Source: Pseudomonas sp. GD04091 (lineage in GTDB: Bacteria; Pseudomonadota; Gammaproteobacteria; Pseudomonadales; Pseudomonadaceae). Taken from it: 64,000 nucleotides of DNA. Positions 1 to 9,727 of the stretch are shown here, piece by piece (position 1 is the stretch's first letter; each line of letters opens with the position of its first letter). Under the pieces are notes generated by a model, which was not told the DNA's origin, searched no databases, and saw only the letters and a list, made by a program, of their open reading frames with translations. Location of the stretch: positions 1 to 64,000 of the forward strand of contig NZ_JAOEBG010000022.1 in the NCBI RefSeq assembly GCF_029836165.1. The letters are read 5' to 3'. Position numbers and translations under genes: made by a program.

Positions 1-18
1 GCCGGCAGAGAGGCGTGG

Positions 19-1083
19 TCAGAGCGCGTTGTGGCGAGCGAGCGCCCACTCTACGTGTTCGCGTACCAGCTCTGATGGATCATCCCGCCGCGTGTTGAGC
101 GCCTCCAGCACCGGAATGGTCGACGGCGCGTTACCCAACCCCACTGCCAGGTTGCGCAGAAACCGCTCATATCCCGCCCGCCGCAGGGGCGAGCCTTCGG
201 TGCGGGCGAGGAAGCGCTTCTCGTCCCACAGGAACAGCTCGGCCAGTTCGATGTTGTCCAGCCCGCGGCGGGGCATGAAGTCATCCTCGGTGGTGGTCTT
301 GGCGAAGCGGTTCCACGGACAGACGATCTGGCAGTCGTCGCAACCGAACACCCGGTTGCCGATCAATGGGCGCAGCTCCACCGGGATCGCGTGGCGCAAC
401 TCGATGGTCAGGTACGAGATGCAGCGCCGCGCATCGAGCTGGTAAGGCCCGACGAAGGCCTGGGTCGGACAGATGTCCAGGCACGCCTGGCAGCGGCCGC
501 AATGATCGCTGCCCTGCACCCCGTCGATCGGCAACGGCAGGTCGACGAACAGCTCGGCGAGGAAGAAATAGCTGCCGGCCTTGCGGTTGAGCAGCAAGGT
601 GTTCTTGCCGATCCAGCCCAGGCCAGCTTCCTGGGCCAGGGCTTTCTCCAGCACCGGGGCGCTGTCGACGAAGGCGCGGTAGCCGAACGGGCCGATGGCC
701 TCCTGGATGCGGTCGGCGAAGTGCTGCACGCGTTTGCGCACCAGCTTGTGATAGTCCCGGCCCAGGGCATAGCGCGAGATATAGGCCTTTTCCGGCTCCG
801 CCAGGCGCTTGGCCATCTGCGTGTCGCCAGGCAGGTAGTCCATGCGCAGCGAGATCACCCGCAACGTGCCGGGAATCAGCTCGGCCGGGCGCGAGCGCTT
901 GTTGCCATGGTCGCCCATGTACTCCATCTCGCCGTTGTAGCCGGCCGCCAGCCAGCGCTGCAGGTGCTGTTCGTGTTCGCCAAGGTCGAGCCCGGCGATG
1001 CCGACGTGGGCAAAACCGAGTTCGCGGCCCCAATCCTTGATCGATTGGGCCAGTGTGGCGATATCTGGAGTAGTGGCGGACAT
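19..1083 (-). CDS. queG: Epoxyqueuosine reductase QueG
   Basis: Cytosolic cobalamin-dependent iron-sulfur enzyme that reduces epoxyqueuosine to queuosine at the wobble position of GUN-anticodon tRNAs. The 354-residue product carries a ferredoxin-like pair of [4Fe-4S] motifs, CGRCQACLDICP and further on CDDCQIVCPW, as in the family, and its length is normal. An in-frame upstream extension exists, but the start at MSATTPDIA fits homologues and leaves room for the divergent nnrD promoter. It is transcribed away from nnrD, and its stop lies 18 bases from the window edge. Confidence 0.95.
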   Translation of the reverse strand: MSATTPDIATLAQSIKDWGRELGFAHVGIAGLDLGEHEQHLQRWLAAGYNGEMEYMGDHGNKRSRPAELIPGTLRVISLRMDYLPGDTQMAKRLAEPEKAYISRYALGRDYHKLVRKRVQHFADRIQEAIGPFGYRAFVDSAPVLEKALAQEAGLGWIGKNTLLLNRKAGSYFFLAELFVDLPLPIDGVQGSDHCGRCQACLDICPTQAFVGPYQLDARRCISYLTIELRHAIPVELRPLIGNRVFGCDDCQIVCPWNRFAKTTTEDDFMPRRGLDNIELAELFLWDEKRFLARTEGSPLRRAGYERFLRNLAVGLGNAPSTIPVLEALNTRRDDPSELVREHVEWALARHNAL

Positions 1084-1091
1084 GGATGGAT

Positions 1092-1120
1092 AAGGCATTA
1101 CAGGCACAGGTGCGTATAAT
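1092..1120 (+). promoter_or_regulatory. Candidate promoter for nnrD-tsaE-amiB-mutL operon
   Basis: A perfect -10 hexamer TATAAT lies at 1115-1120, 28 bases before the nnrD start. No good -35 is seen at the expected distance (AAGGCA at 1092-1097 is poor). The site sits in the first codons and 5' flank of divergent queG. Assigned from the -10 match only. Confidence 0.35.
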
Positions 1121-1148
1121 TCTGCCAGACATCGGAGCCTTTGACCCC

Positions 1149-2000
1149 ATGCCTCAGACCAAACACCCCCCATTACCGCTGAGCAGCCTGACTTTGGCCA
1201 GGTTGCCGCCGCGCGCGGTCGATGCCCACAAGGGCGACTTCGGCCATGTGCTGGTGGTCGGCGGTGACCTGGGGACTGGCGGCGCGGTCATGCTCAGTGC
1301 CGAGGCGGCGCTGCGTTGCGGCGCCGGGTTGGTCAGTGTGGCGACCCGTCCCGAACATGTCTGCGCCGGGTTGACCCGCCTGCCGGAGACGATGTGGCTG
1401 GGGGTGCGTTCGGCCAATCAGCTGCTGGGCCCACTTGCGCGGGCTTCGGTGCTGGTGGTCGGGCCAGGCCTGGGCCAGGCGGCCTGGGGGCGCAGCCTGC
1501 TGTCGGCGGTCAGCCACGCGCACCTGCCGCAGATCTGGGACGCCGATGCGCTCAATCTGCTGGCCGGTGCGCCGCTGGCCTTGCCCAGCGGTAGCATTCT
1601 TACCCCGCATCCGGGCGAGGCGGCGCGGCTGCTGGGCGTATCCACCGAGGCGGTGCAGGCCGACCGGCCAGGGGCGGTGCGCAAGTTGGCCCGGCGCTAC
1701 GCCAGTGTCTGTGTGCTCAAGGGCGCCGGCACGCTGGTGGCAGACGCCACCGGGCGATTGGCCCTGTGCGGGCGCGGGCACCCGGCCATGGCCGGCGCCG
1801 GGCTGGGTGACGTGCTGACCGGCGTGCTGGCGGCGTTGCTGGCCCAGGGGCTGGATGCCTGGCAGGCCGCGTGCCTGGGAGTATGGCTGCACGCCTGTGC
1901 TGGCGAGCGCCTGGGTGTTCAAGGTAGAGGGCTGGCGGCCAGCGATCTGGTCCCGCTCATAAGAAAGTTGTTGGAGGAGCATTCAGCGTGTCAGGCATAA
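1149..2000 (+). CDS. nnrD: ADP-dependent NAD(P)H-hydrate dehydratase (NnrD domain only)
   Basis: Repairs hydrated NADH and NADPH (NADHX/NADPHX) in the cytosol. The 283 residues cover only the C-terminal YjeF/carbohydrate-kinase-like domain: glycine-rich GPGLG, TPHPGEAARLLG, and the nucleotide-binding GAGLGDVLTG near the end. Many bacteria encode a protein of about 500 residues with an N-terminal epimerase; that domain is absent here, so epimerisation must be encoded elsewhere or be spontaneous. The ATG follows GGAG by 11 bases. An upstream in-frame ATG at 1086 would run into queG's start region and is not preferred. The 3' end overlaps tsaE by 13 bases. Confidence 0.9.
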   Translation: MPQTKHPPLPLSSLTLARLPPRAVDAHKGDFGHVLVVGGDLGTGGAVMLSAEAALRCGAGLVSVATRPEHVCAGLTRLPETMWLGVRSANQLLGPLARASVLVVGPGLGQAAWGRSLLSAVSHAHLPQIWDADALNLLAGAPLALPSGSILTPHPGEAARLLGVSTEAVQADRPGAVRKLARRYASVCVLKGAGTLVADATGRLALCGRGHPAMAGAGLGDVLTGVLAALLAQGLDAWQAACLGVWLHACAGERLGVQGRGLAASDLVPLIRKLLEEHSACQA

Positions 2001-2461
2001 CCCTGTTTCTGGCCGACGAGCCAGCCACCGTCGCCTTTGGCGCCAAACTGGCCGAAGTGACCAAAGGTCACGGTGTGATTTTTCTCGAGGGCGATCTGGG
2101 CGCCGGCAAGACCACGCTGTCGCGTGGTCTGATCCGCGGTCTGGGCCACGCCGGCCCGGTGAAAAGCCCGACCTTCACCGTGGTCGAACCCTACGAAATT
2201 GGCGAGATCCGTGCCTTCCACTTCGACCTGTACCGTCTGGTCGACCCGGAAGAACTCGAGTTCATGGGTATTCGCGACTATTTCGAGGGTGACCCGCTAT
2301 GCCTGTTCGAATGGCCAGATAAAGGCGCGGGCGTTTTGCCAAAGCCCGACCTGACCATTACCATAAGCCCGCAAGCGGGCGGACGTTCGCTGAACCTGTC
2401 GCCGCAGGGGGCACGCGGCGAAGCCTGGTGTGCCGTTCTGGCCGAAGAATTCAAACAGTAA
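1988..2461 (+). CDS. tsaE: tRNA threonylcarbamoyladenosine biosynthesis ATPase TsaE
   Basis: P-loop ATPase that with TsaB and TsaD completes N6-threonylcarbamoyl-adenosine (t6A37) synthesis on ANN-decoding tRNAs. The 157-residue product has a Walker A GDLGAGKTT near residue 35 and the family motif SPTFTVVEPY followed by HFDLYRL. It starts at GTG, preceded by GGAGG at 1973-1977, and overlaps the nnrD 3' end, so translation is probably coupled. The amiB start follows 12 bases after its stop. Confidence 0.95.
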   Translation: MSGITLFLADEPATVAFGAKLAEVTKGHGVIFLEGDLGAGKTTLSRGLIRGLGHAGPVKSPTFTVVEPYEIGEIRAFHFDLYRLVDPEELEFMGIRDYFEGDPLCLFEWPDKGAGVLPKPDLTITISPQAGGRSLNLSPQGARGEAWCAVLAEEFKQ

Positions 2462-2473
2462 GTGGGGAAAGGT

Positions 2474-3904
2474 ATGCGCATACGCGCACTGGTCGCCGTC
2501 GTTGGGCTGCTGCTGACAGCGGTGACCGTTGACGCGCTGGCCGTCACTCAAGTCAAGAGCATGCGTCTGTGGCGCGCTCCGGACAACACGCGGCTGGTCT
2601 TCGACCTGTCCGGGCCTGTGCAGCACAGCGTCTTCACCCTCACCGCGCCTGATCGTCTGGTGATCGACATCAATGGCGCCACCCTGGGCGGAGCATTGAA
2701 CGTCTCCACTTCGAATACGCCGATCACCAGCGTGCGCTCGGCGCAGCGCACGCCTACCGACCTGCGCGTGGTGGTCGACCTGAAAAAGGCCGTCTCGCCG
2801 AAGAGCTTCACCTTGGCGCCGAATGCCCAATACGGCAACCGTCTGGTGGTCGACCTGTACGACCAGGAAGCCGACGCCATCGCGGCCAGCAACCCGACGC
2901 CGCCACCGACCCCGCAACCACCGGCTACCACGCCGGCAGTGCCTGTCAGCCCGGCGCAACCGGCGATCAAGCTGCCGCCGGCACCGTCCGGCAAGCGTGA
3001 CATCGTGATCGCCATCGACGCCGGCCACGGCGGCGAAGACCCGGGCGCCTCGGGTTCGCGTGGGCAGCACGAGAAAGACATCGTGCTGCAGATCGCCAAG
3101 GAGCTGCAGCGTCAGATCAACACCGAGAAAGGCTACCGCGCCGAGTTGACTCGCACCGGCGACTACTTCATCCCGTTGCGCAAGCGTACCGAGATCGCCC
3201 GCAAGAAGGGCGCCGACCTGTTCGTTTCGATCCATGCCGACGCCGCGCCGTCCAAGGCCGCCTTCGGTGCCTCGGTGTTCGCCTTGTCTGACCGAGGCGC
3301 CACGTCCGAGACCGCGCGCTGGCTGGCCGACACGGAAAACCGTTCCGACCTGATCGGCGGCGCCGGCAACGTCAGCCTCGACGACAAGGACCGGATGCTG
3401 GCCGGTGTGCTGCTCGACCTGTCGATGACCGCCACGCTCAGCTCCAGTCTCAACGTCGGGCAGAAGGTGCTGGGCAACATGGGCCGGGTCACGCCGCTGC
3501 ACAAGCAGCGAGTGGAGCAGGCCGGCTTCATGGTGCTGAAATCGCCGGATATCCCGTCGATCCTCGTTGAGACCGGGTTCATCTCCAATGCCAACGAGGC
3601 GGCCAAGCTGGCCACGCGCGGCCACCAGCAGGCGCTGGCGCGTTCGATCCATACCGGCGTGCGCCAGTTCTTCCAGCAGAACCCTCCGCCAGGCACCTAC
3701 ATCGCCTGGCTGCGCGACAGTGGCAAGATCGCCCAGGGGCCGCGCGAGCACTCCGTACGCCCCGGCGAGACGCTGGCGATGATCGCGGTGCGCTACCAGG
3801 TCAGCGTCGCCAGCCTGCGCAGCAGCAACAACCTCAAGAGCGATGAGTTGAAGGTCGGCCAGCACCTCGACATCCCCGCCACTACCCTGGCGTCCCAGCA
3901 ATGA
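2474..3904 (+). CDS. amiB: N-acetylmuramoyl-L-alanine amidase AmiB
   Basis: Periplasmic zinc amidase that splits septal peptidoglycan during daughter-cell separation. The 476 residues run in order: signal peptide ([23 protein letters not shown]), AMIN domain (about 25-130), a Pro/Thr-rich linker (about 140-175), the Amidase_3 catalytic domain starting [18 protein letters not shown] with zinc-ligand His and the later VETGFISN, and a C-terminal LysM repeat ([17 protein letters not shown]). The ATG at 2474 follows a GGGGAAAGG stretch; a GTG at 2462 would add four residues ahead of the signal peptide. The stop overlaps mutL as ATGA. Confidence 0.95.
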   Translation: MRIRALVAVVGLLLTAVTVDALAVTQVKSMRLWRAPDNTRLVFDLSGPVQHSVFTLTAPDRLVIDINGATLGGALNVSTSNTPITSVRSAQRTPTDLRVVVDLKKAVSPKSFTLAPNAQYGNRLVVDLYDQEADAIAASNPTPPPTPQPPATTPAVPVSPAQPAIKLPPAPSGKRDIVIAIDAGHGGEDPGASGSRGQHEKDIVLQIAKELQRQINTEKGYRAELTRTGDYFIPLRKRTEIARKKGADLFVSIHADAAPSKAAFGASVFALSDRGATSETARWLADTENRSDLIGGAGNVSLDDKDRMLAGVLLDLSMTATLSSSLNVGQKVLGNMGRVTPLHKQRVEQAGFMVLKSPDIPSILVETGFISNANEAAKLATRGHQQALARSIHTGVRQFFQQNPPPGTYIAWLRDSGKIAQGPREHSVRPGETLAMIAVRYQVSVASLRSSNNLKSDELKVGQHLDIPATTLASQQ

Positions 3905-5802
3905 GTGGCGGTTCGCGTATCCAGCTGCTCAGTCCGCGGCTGGCCAACCAGATCGCCGCGGGCGAGGTGGTCGAGCGCCCCGCGTCGGTGGTCAAGGAGT
4001 TGCTGGAGAACAGCCTCGACTCCGGCGCCCGGCGCATCGAGGTCGAGGTCGAGCAGGGCGGGGTGAAGCTGTTGCGGGTACGCGACAACGGTGGCGGCAT
4101 CGCTCCGGACGACCTGCCCCTGGCCCTGGCGCGGCACGCCACCAGCAAAATTCGCGAGCTGGAAGACCTCGAAGGCGTGCTCAGCCTGGGGTTCCGTGGC
4201 GAGGCGCTGGCATCGATCAGCTCGGTGGCGCGCCTGACCCTGACCTCGCGCACCGCCGAGGCCAGCGAGGCCTGGCAGGTGGAGACCGAAGGCCGCGACA
4301 TGACCCCACGAGTGCAGCCGGCGGCACACCCGGTCGGCACCTCGGTGGAAGTGCGCGATCTGTTCTTCAATACCCCCGCCCGGCGCAAGTTCCTCAAGGC
4401 CGAGAAGACCGAATTCGATCACCTGCAGGAAGTCATCCGGCGCCTGGCGTTGGCGCGTTTCGACGTGGGCTTCCATCTGCGTCACAACGGCAAGACCATC
4501 TTCAGCCTGCATGAGGCCATCGACGAAATGGCGCGGGCGCGGCGTGTCGGCACCATCTGCGGGCCCGGCTTCCTCGAGCAGGCGCTGCCGATCGATGTCG
4601 AGCGCAACGGCCTGCGGTTGTGGGGCTGGGTCGGCTTGCCGACCTTCTCGCGCAGCCAGGCCGACTTGCAGTATTTCTTCGTCAACGGCCGCGCCGTGCG
4701 CGACAAGCTGGTCGCCCATGCGGTGCGCCAGGCCTATCGTGACGTGCTGTTCAATGGTCGGCATCCGACCTTCGTGCTGTTCCTCGAATGTGACCCGACC
4801 GGCGTCGACGTCAACGTGCACCCGACCAAGCACGAAGTGCGTTTCCGCGAAGGGCGGATGGTCCACGATTTCCTGTATGGCACCTTGCACCGCGCCTTGG
4901 CCGATGTGCGCCCGGAGGATCAGCTAGCCGCGCCCGCCGCGACCAGCGAGCTCATCCGCCCGAGCGGACAACAGGCTGGCGAGTTTGGTCCGCAAGGCGA
5001 GATGCGCCTGGCCTCGCCTGTGCTGGAGCAACCCCAGGGCGAGGCTCGGCAGTCGTTTTCCTCGGGCGGTTCCGGCGCGGGCTATCAGTACCAGTACACG
5101 CCCCGGCCTTCGCAGCCGCTGCAGGCCGGCGAGGCGCAGGCGGTCTACCGCGAGTTCTATGCGCCGCTGGAGAACGTCGCGGTCACGCCGAGCGCATTGC
5201 CTGAAAGCCAGGGCGACATCCCGCCGCTGGGCTATGCGCTGGCGCAGCTCAAGGGTATCTATATCCTTGCCGAGAACGCGGTCGGCCTGGTGTTGGTGGA
5301 CATGCACGCGGCCCATGAACGGATCATGTACGAGCGGCTCAAGGTGGCCATGGCCAGCGAAGGCCTCAGCGGCCAGCCATTGCTGGTACCGGAGTCGCTG
5401 GCGCTGAGCCAGCGCGAGGCCGACTGCGCCGAGGAGCACGCCCAGTGGTTCCAGCGCCTGGGCTTCGAGTTGCAGCGCCTGGGCCCGGAAACCCTGGCCA
5501 TCCGCCAGATTCCGGCGCTGCTCAAGCAAGCCGAGGCCAACCGCCTGGTCCAGGACGTGCTCGCCGATCTCATGGAGTACGGCACCAGCGACCGTATCCA
5601 GGCCCACCTGAACGAACTGCTCGGGACCATGGCCTGCCACGGCGCGGTACGCGCCAACCGGCGCCTTGCCATCCCCGAGATGAACGCGCTGTTGCGTGAC
5701 ATGGAAAACACCGAGCGCAGCGGTCAGTGCAACCATGGCCGTCCGACCTGGACCCAGATGGGCCTGGACGACCTGGACAAGCTGTTCCTGCGGGGGCGAT
5801 GA
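3901..5802 (+). CDS. mutL: DNA mismatch repair protein MutL
   Basis: Mismatch-repair mediator recruited by MutS. The 633 residues have an N-terminal GHKL ATPase with NSLDSGA, DNGGGI and GFRGEAL, a proline/glutamine-rich linker (about 350-430), and a C-terminal dimerisation domain. That domain carries a [12 protein letters not shown] sequence close to the endonuclease motif DQHA-X2-E-X4-E, plus ACHGAVRA and CNHGRPT, consistent with a nicking MutL as expected where MutH and Dam are lacking. It overlaps amiB by four bases and ends one base before miaA. Confidence 0.97.
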   Translation: MSGGSRIQLLSPRLANQIAAGEVVERPASVVKELLENSLDSGARRIEVEVEQGGVKLLRVRDNGGGIAPDDLPLALARHATSKIRELEDLEGVLSLGFRGEALASISSVARLTLTSRTAEASEAWQVETEGRDMTPRVQPAAHPVGTSVEVRDLFFNTPARRKFLKAEKTEFDHLQEVIRRLALARFDVGFHLRHNGKTIFSLHEAIDEMARARRVGTICGPGFLEQALPIDVERNGLRLWGWVGLPTFSRSQADLQYFFVNGRAVRDKLVAHAVRQAYRDVLFNGRHPTFVLFLECDPTGVDVNVHPTKHEVRFREGRMVHDFLYGTLHRALADVRPEDQLAAPAATSELIRPSGQQAGEFGPQGEMRLASPVLEQPQGEARQSFSSGGSGAGYQYQYTPRPSQPLQAGEAQAVYREFYAPLENVAVTPSALPESQGDIPPLGYALAQLKGIYILAENAVGLVLVDMHAAHERIMYERLKVAMASEGLSGQPLLVPESLALSQREADCAEEHAQWFQRLGFELQRLGPETLAIRQIPALLKQAEANRLVQDVLADLMEYGTSDRIQAHLNELLGTMACHGAVRANRRLAIPEMNALLRDMENTERSGQCNHGRPTWTQMGLDDLDKLFLRGR

Positions 5803-5803
5803 C

Positions 5804-6775
5804 ATGCGTGGCAAGCCCCCGGCGATATTTCTCATGGGCCCGACCGCGGCCGGCAAGACCGATCTGGCCATCGAGCTGACCAAGGTGCTGCCGTGCGAGC
5901 TGATCAGCGTCGACTCGGCGCTGGTCTACCGCGGCATGGACATCGGCACCGCCAAACCGTCGAAGGAGCTGCTGGCCGCCCATCCGCATCGGTTGATCGA
6001 CATTCTCGACCCGGCCGAAAGCTACTCGGCCAAGCGTTTTTGCACCGATGCCCTCGAGGCGATGGCCGAGATCACCGCGCGGGGCAAGATTCCGCTGCTG
6101 GTGGGCGGCACCATGCTGTATTACAAGGCGCTGGTCGACGGCCTGGCGGACATGCCGGCGGCCGATGCCACGGTGCGTGCCGAGCTCGAGGCGCAGGCAC
6201 AGGCGCTTGGGCTGGCCGAACTGCACCGCCAGCTGGCCGAGGTCGACCCGGAGTCGGCGGCGCGCATTCACCCGAATGACCCGCAGCGTGTGATCCGCGC
6301 GCTCGAGGTGTACCGAGTGAGCGGCGAGAGCATGACGGTCCACCGTCAGCGTCAATTCGCGGAAAGTAGCGGCGCAGACGCAGGCGCGAGTGGGCATTTG
6401 CCCTATACTGTCGCCAGCCTGGCGATAGCGCCTACAGATCGTCACATTTTGCATGAGCGAATTGCGTTACGATTTTCGCAGATGCTGGAACAGGGCTTCG
6501 TCGATGAGGTCCGATCGCTGCGGGCCAGAAGTGACTTGCACGCGGAACTGCCGTCTATACGGGCTGTGGGCTATCGACAGGTCTGGGATCATCTCGACGG
6601 CAAGTTGACTGAGAATGAGATGCGTGAACGCGGTATCATTGCCACGCGCCAGCTGGCCAAGCGCCAATTCACCTGGCTGCGCGGCTGGTCCGAGGTTCAC
6701 TGGCTGGATAGCCTGGCCTGCGACAATCTGTCCCGCACCTTGAAATACCTGGGGGCCGTCTCCATATTGAGCTGA
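5804..6775 (+). CDS. miaA: tRNA dimethylallyltransferase MiaA
   Basis: Transfers a dimethylallyl group to N6 of A37 in tRNAs reading U-starting codons, the first step towards ms2i6A. The 323-residue protein opens with the P-loop [15 protein letters not shown] and the [16 protein letters not shown] motif, and its length is typical. The ATG lies one base after the mutL stop behind a GGGGG stretch, so translation is probably coupled; longer in-frame readings lie inside mutL and are rejected. It sits directly upstream of hfq, as in most gammaproteobacteria. Confidence 0.96.
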   Translation: MRGKPPAIFLMGPTAAGKTDLAIELTKVLPCELISVDSALVYRGMDIGTAKPSKELLAAHPHRLIDILDPAESYSAKRFCTDALEAMAEITARGKIPLLVGGTMLYYKALVDGLADMPAADATVRAELEAQAQALGLAELHRQLAEVDPESAARIHPNDPQRVIRALEVYRVSGESMTVHRQRQFAESSGADAGASGHLPYTVASLAIAPTDRHILHERIALRFSQMLEQGFVDEVRSLRARSDLHAELPSIRAVGYRQVWDHLDGKLTENEMRERGIIATRQLAKRQFTWLRGWSEVHWLDSLACDNLSRTLKYLGAVSILS

Positions 6776-6868
6776 GTCCCTGCCATTTGCCGTCTATTCT
6801 TGCGAAGGGCGGCATAATTTATCGATTTTCTTGATTTTCTACTATTGATCCTTACAGGAGTGCGGCAT

Positions 6869-7129
6869 ATGTCAAAAGGGCATTCGCTACAAGACCCTTA
6901 CTTGAACACCTTGAGAAAAGAACGAGTCCCGGTTTCGATCTATCTGGTCAACGGGATCAAACTGCAGGGTCAGATCGAATCCTTCGACCAGTTCGTCGTG
7001 CTGCTGAAGAACACTGTCAGCCAGATGGTCTACAAGCACGCCATTTCGACGGTCGTCCCTGCCCGCGCGATTCGCCTGCCGAGCCCGTCCGACGCCGAAC
7101 ATGGCGACAGCGAGCCAGGTAACGCTTGA
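6869..7129 (+). CDS. hfq: RNA chaperone Hfq
   Basis: Hexameric Sm-like protein that pairs small RNAs with mRNAs and, in pseudomonads, acts with Crc in catabolite repression. The 86 residues contain the Sm1 region ([20 protein letters not shown]) and the Sm2 signature around YKHAIS, with a short tail. The start was chosen at [13 protein letters not shown], preceded by CAGGAG at 6855-6860. The 93-base gap after miaA is U/A-rich (TTTATCGATTTTCTTGATTTTC), unlike the surrounding GC-rich DNA, and may hold a promoter or Hfq-binding autoregulatory leader; no clear -35/-10 pair was found. Confidence 0.97.
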   Translation: MSKGHSLQDPYLNTLRKERVPVSIYLVNGIKLQGQIESFDQFVVLLKNTVSQMVYKHAISTVVPARAIRLPSPSDAEHGDSEPGNA

Positions 7130-7144
7130 AAGTAGGAGCCTGCA

Positions 7145-8446
7145 TTGTTCTTTGAGCGCCACGGTGGTGGTGAGCGAGCGCTGCTCGTTCACTTGGAAGG
7201 TCAGAACCCTGAGGCGCGCGAAGACCCGCAGGAGTTTCAGGAGCTGGCGCTGTCGGCCGGAGCCGATATCGTTTCGCTGGTGACAGTGGCGCGGCATCAG
7301 CCCACCGCCAAGTTTCTGATCGGCAGCGGCAAGGTCGAGGAGTTGCGCGACCTGGTTCAATCCGCCGAAGCCGACCTGGTGATTTTCAATCACACCCTCA
7401 CGCCCAGCCAGGAACGCAACCTCGAACGCGTCTTCGAGTGTCGCGTGCTGGACCGCACCGGGCTGATCCTCGATATCTTCGCCCAGCGGGCGCGGACTCA
7501 TGAAGGCAAGCTGCAGGTCGAACTGGCCCAGCTCGAGCACATGAGCACGCGGCTGGTGCGCGGCTGGACCCACCTCGAGCGGCAGAAAGGCGGTATCGGC
7601 CTGCGCGGCCCGGGTGAGACCCAGCTGGAAACCGACCGCCGTCTGCTGCGGGTTCGCCTGCGCCAGATCAAGGCGCGCCTGGAGAAGGTGCGCAGCCAGC
7701 GTGAGCAGGCCCGGCGCGGACGCAAGCGCGCGGATATCCCTTCGGTGTCACTGGTGGGCTACACCAACGCCGGCAAGTCGACCCTGTTCAACGCACTCAC
7801 GCAATCCGAGGTGTATGCCGCGGACCAACTGTTCGCCACGCTCGATCCGACGTTGCGCCGGCTGGAGCTGAACGACCTGGGGCCGATCGTGCTGGCCGAC
7901 ACCGTGGGCTTCATCCGCCACCTGCCGCACAAGCTGGTCGAGGCTTTTCGGGCTACGCTCGAAGAGTCGAGCAACTCCGACCTGCTGCTGCACGTGATCG
8001 ACGCCCATGAGCCCGAGCGCATGGAGCAGATCGAGCAGGTGCTGGCGGTGCTGGGCGAGATCGGTGCCGAGAGCTTGCCGATCCTCGAGGTGTATAACAA
8101 ACTCGACCTGCTCGAAGATGTCGAGCCGCAGATCCAGCGTGATGCCGACGGCAAGCCGCAGCGGGTCTGGGTGTCGGCACGTGATGGACGAGGCCTGGAG
8201 CTGGTCGGCCAGGCGATTGCCGAGTTGCTGGGGGACGATCTTTACGTCGGAACCCTGTGCCTTGAGCAGCGTTTTGCCCGCTTGCGCGCGCAATTCTTTG
8301 CTTTGGGCGCGGTGCAGAGTGAAGAGCATGATGAAGAAGGGCGCAGCCTGCTGAGCGTGCGACTGCCCAGGGTCGAGTTGAATCGCCTGGTCAGCCGCGA
8401 AGGCATGGAGCCGCAAGTGTTTGTCGAGCAACACACTTTGCAATAA
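7145..8446 (+). CDS. hflX: GTPase HflX
   Basis: Ribosome-associated GTPase that splits stalled 70S ribosomes under stress. The 433 residues have the HflX N-terminal domain with a glycine-rich GSGKVEELRD segment, a coiled linker (about 170-200, rich in Arg/Gln), and a G domain with G1 GYTNAGKS, G3 DTVGF and G4 NKLD. The start is TTG, 15 bases after the hfq stop, supported by GGAG at 7135-7138 with a 6-base spacer and by homologues beginning FFERHGGGERALL. Likely cotranscribed with hfq. Confidence 0.95.
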   Translation: MFFERHGGGERALLVHLEGQNPEAREDPQEFQELALSAGADIVSLVTVARHQPTAKFLIGSGKVEELRDLVQSAEADLVIFNHTLTPSQERNLERVFECRVLDRTGLILDIFAQRARTHEGKLQVELAQLEHMSTRLVRGWTHLERQKGGIGLRGPGETQLETDRRLLRVRLRQIKARLEKVRSQREQARRGRKRADIPSVSLVGYTNAGKSTLFNALTQSEVYAADQLFATLDPTLRRLELNDLGPIVLADTVGFIRHLPHKLVEAFRATLEESSNSDLLLHVIDAHEPERMEQIEQVLAVLGEIGAESLPILEVYNKLDLLEDVEPQIQRDADGKPQRVWVSARDGRGLELVGQAIAELLGDDLYVGTLCLEQRFARLRAQFFALGAVQSEEHDEEGRSLLSVRLPRVELNRLVSREGMEPQVFVEQHTLQ

Positions 8447-8542
8447 ATGCCCGGCGAGGTCGTCGGGCAGCGGTGACAGGCATTCTGTAGCATTGGACGG
8501 CGCGCCGTGGGCGCGTCTTTGCTTTATCAGATGGAGAGCGCT

Positions 8543-9727
8543 ATGGCTTGGAACGAGCCGGGTGGCAACTCGAACAATCAGGATCCCTGGGGCGGTCGCC
8601 GTAACGGCGGCGGCGGTGGTGGCGACAAGAAAGGTCCACCGGATCTGGACGAGGCCTTCCGCAAGCTGCAGGACAGCCTGAACGGCATGTTCGGCAGTGG
8701 CAAGAAACGCGGTGGCGGTGGTGACCGCAACATTGGCAAGGGCGGCAGCCTTGGCCTGCTGGGCATTGGCCTGGCGGTGCTGGCGGCCATCTGGCTGTAC
8801 AACGCCGTGTACGTGGTGGACGAGCAGGAGCAGGCCGTGGTGCTGCGCTTCGGCAAGTACTACGAGACCGTCGGTCCCGGCCTGAACATCTACTTCCCGC
8901 CCATTGACCGCAAGTTCATGGAAAACGTGACCCGCGAGCGGGCCTACACCAAGCAGGGGCAGATGCTCACCGAGGACGAGAACATCGTCGAGGTGCCGCT
9001 GACCGTGCAGTACCGCATCAGCAACCTGCAGGACTTCGTGCTCAACGTCGACCAGCCGGAAGTCAGCCTGCAGCATGCGACCGACAGCGCCCTGCGCCAC
9101 GTGGTGGGTTCCACCTCGATGGACCAGGTGCTGACCGAAGGCCGCGAGCAGATGGCCGTGGATATCCGCGAACGCCTGCAGCGCTTCCTCGACACCTACC
9201 GCACCGGTATCACCGTTACCCAGGTCAACGTACAGAGCGCGGCAGCCCCGCGTGAAGTGCAGGAAGCCTTCGATGACGTGATCCGTGCCCGGGAAGACGA
9301 GCAGCGTGCCCGCAACCAGGCCGAGTCCTACGCCAATGGCGTGGTGCCCGAGGCCCGCGGCCAGGCGCAGCGCATCATCGAGGACGCCAACGGCTACCGC
9401 GATGAAGTCATCGCCCGTGCCAAGGGTGAGGCCGACCGCTTCACCAAGCTGGTTGCCGAGTACCGCAAGGCGCCGGACGTCACGCGTCAGCGTCTGTACC
9501 TGGAAACCATGCAGGAGGTGTACAGCAACTCCAGCAAGGTCATGGTGGCGACCAAGGATGGGCAGAACAACCTGCTCTACCTGCCACTGGACAAGATGGT
9601 CGAAGGCAGCCGCAACAACCCTGCAGCTCCGGTCAGCGTATCGCCGTCGGTCAATGATGCCGCCGCGCGTGCCGCGCAGGACCTGCAACAGCAACAACCG
9701 CCGCTGCGTTCCAGGGAGAGCCGCTGA
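8543..9727 (+). CDS. hflK: FtsH protease modulator HflK
   Basis: Inner-membrane SPFH/band-7 protein that with HflC encloses FtsH and controls its proteolysis. The 394 residues start with a Gly/Asn-rich cytoplasmic stretch, one transmembrane helix (about 75-97, LGLLGIGLAVLAAIWLYNAV), the SPFH domain, then an Ala/Glu/Arg-rich coiled coil. GGAGAG at 8533-8538 supports the ATG at 8543. An ATG at 8531 would add four residues but lacks a comparable ribosome site. The stop overlaps hflC as ATGA/TGATG. Confidence 0.95.
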   Translation: MAWNEPGGNSNNQDPWGGRRNGGGGGGDKKGPPDLDEAFRKLQDSLNGMFGSGKKRGGGGDRNIGKGGSLGLLGIGLAVLAAIWLYNAVYVVDEQEQAVVLRFGKYYETVGPGLNIYFPPIDRKFMENVTRERAYTKQGQMLTEDENIVEVPLTVQYRISNLQDFVLNVDQPEVSLQHATDSALRHVVGSTSMDQVLTEGREQMAVDIRERLQRFLDTYRTGITVTQVNVQSAAAPREVQEAFDDVIRAREDEQRARNQAESYANGVVPEARGQAQRIIEDANGYRDEVIARAKGEADRFTKLVAEYRKAPDVTRQRLYLETMQEVYSNSSKVMVATKDGQNNLLYLPLDKMVEGSRNNPAAPVSVSPSVNDAAARAAQDLQQQQPPLRSRESR

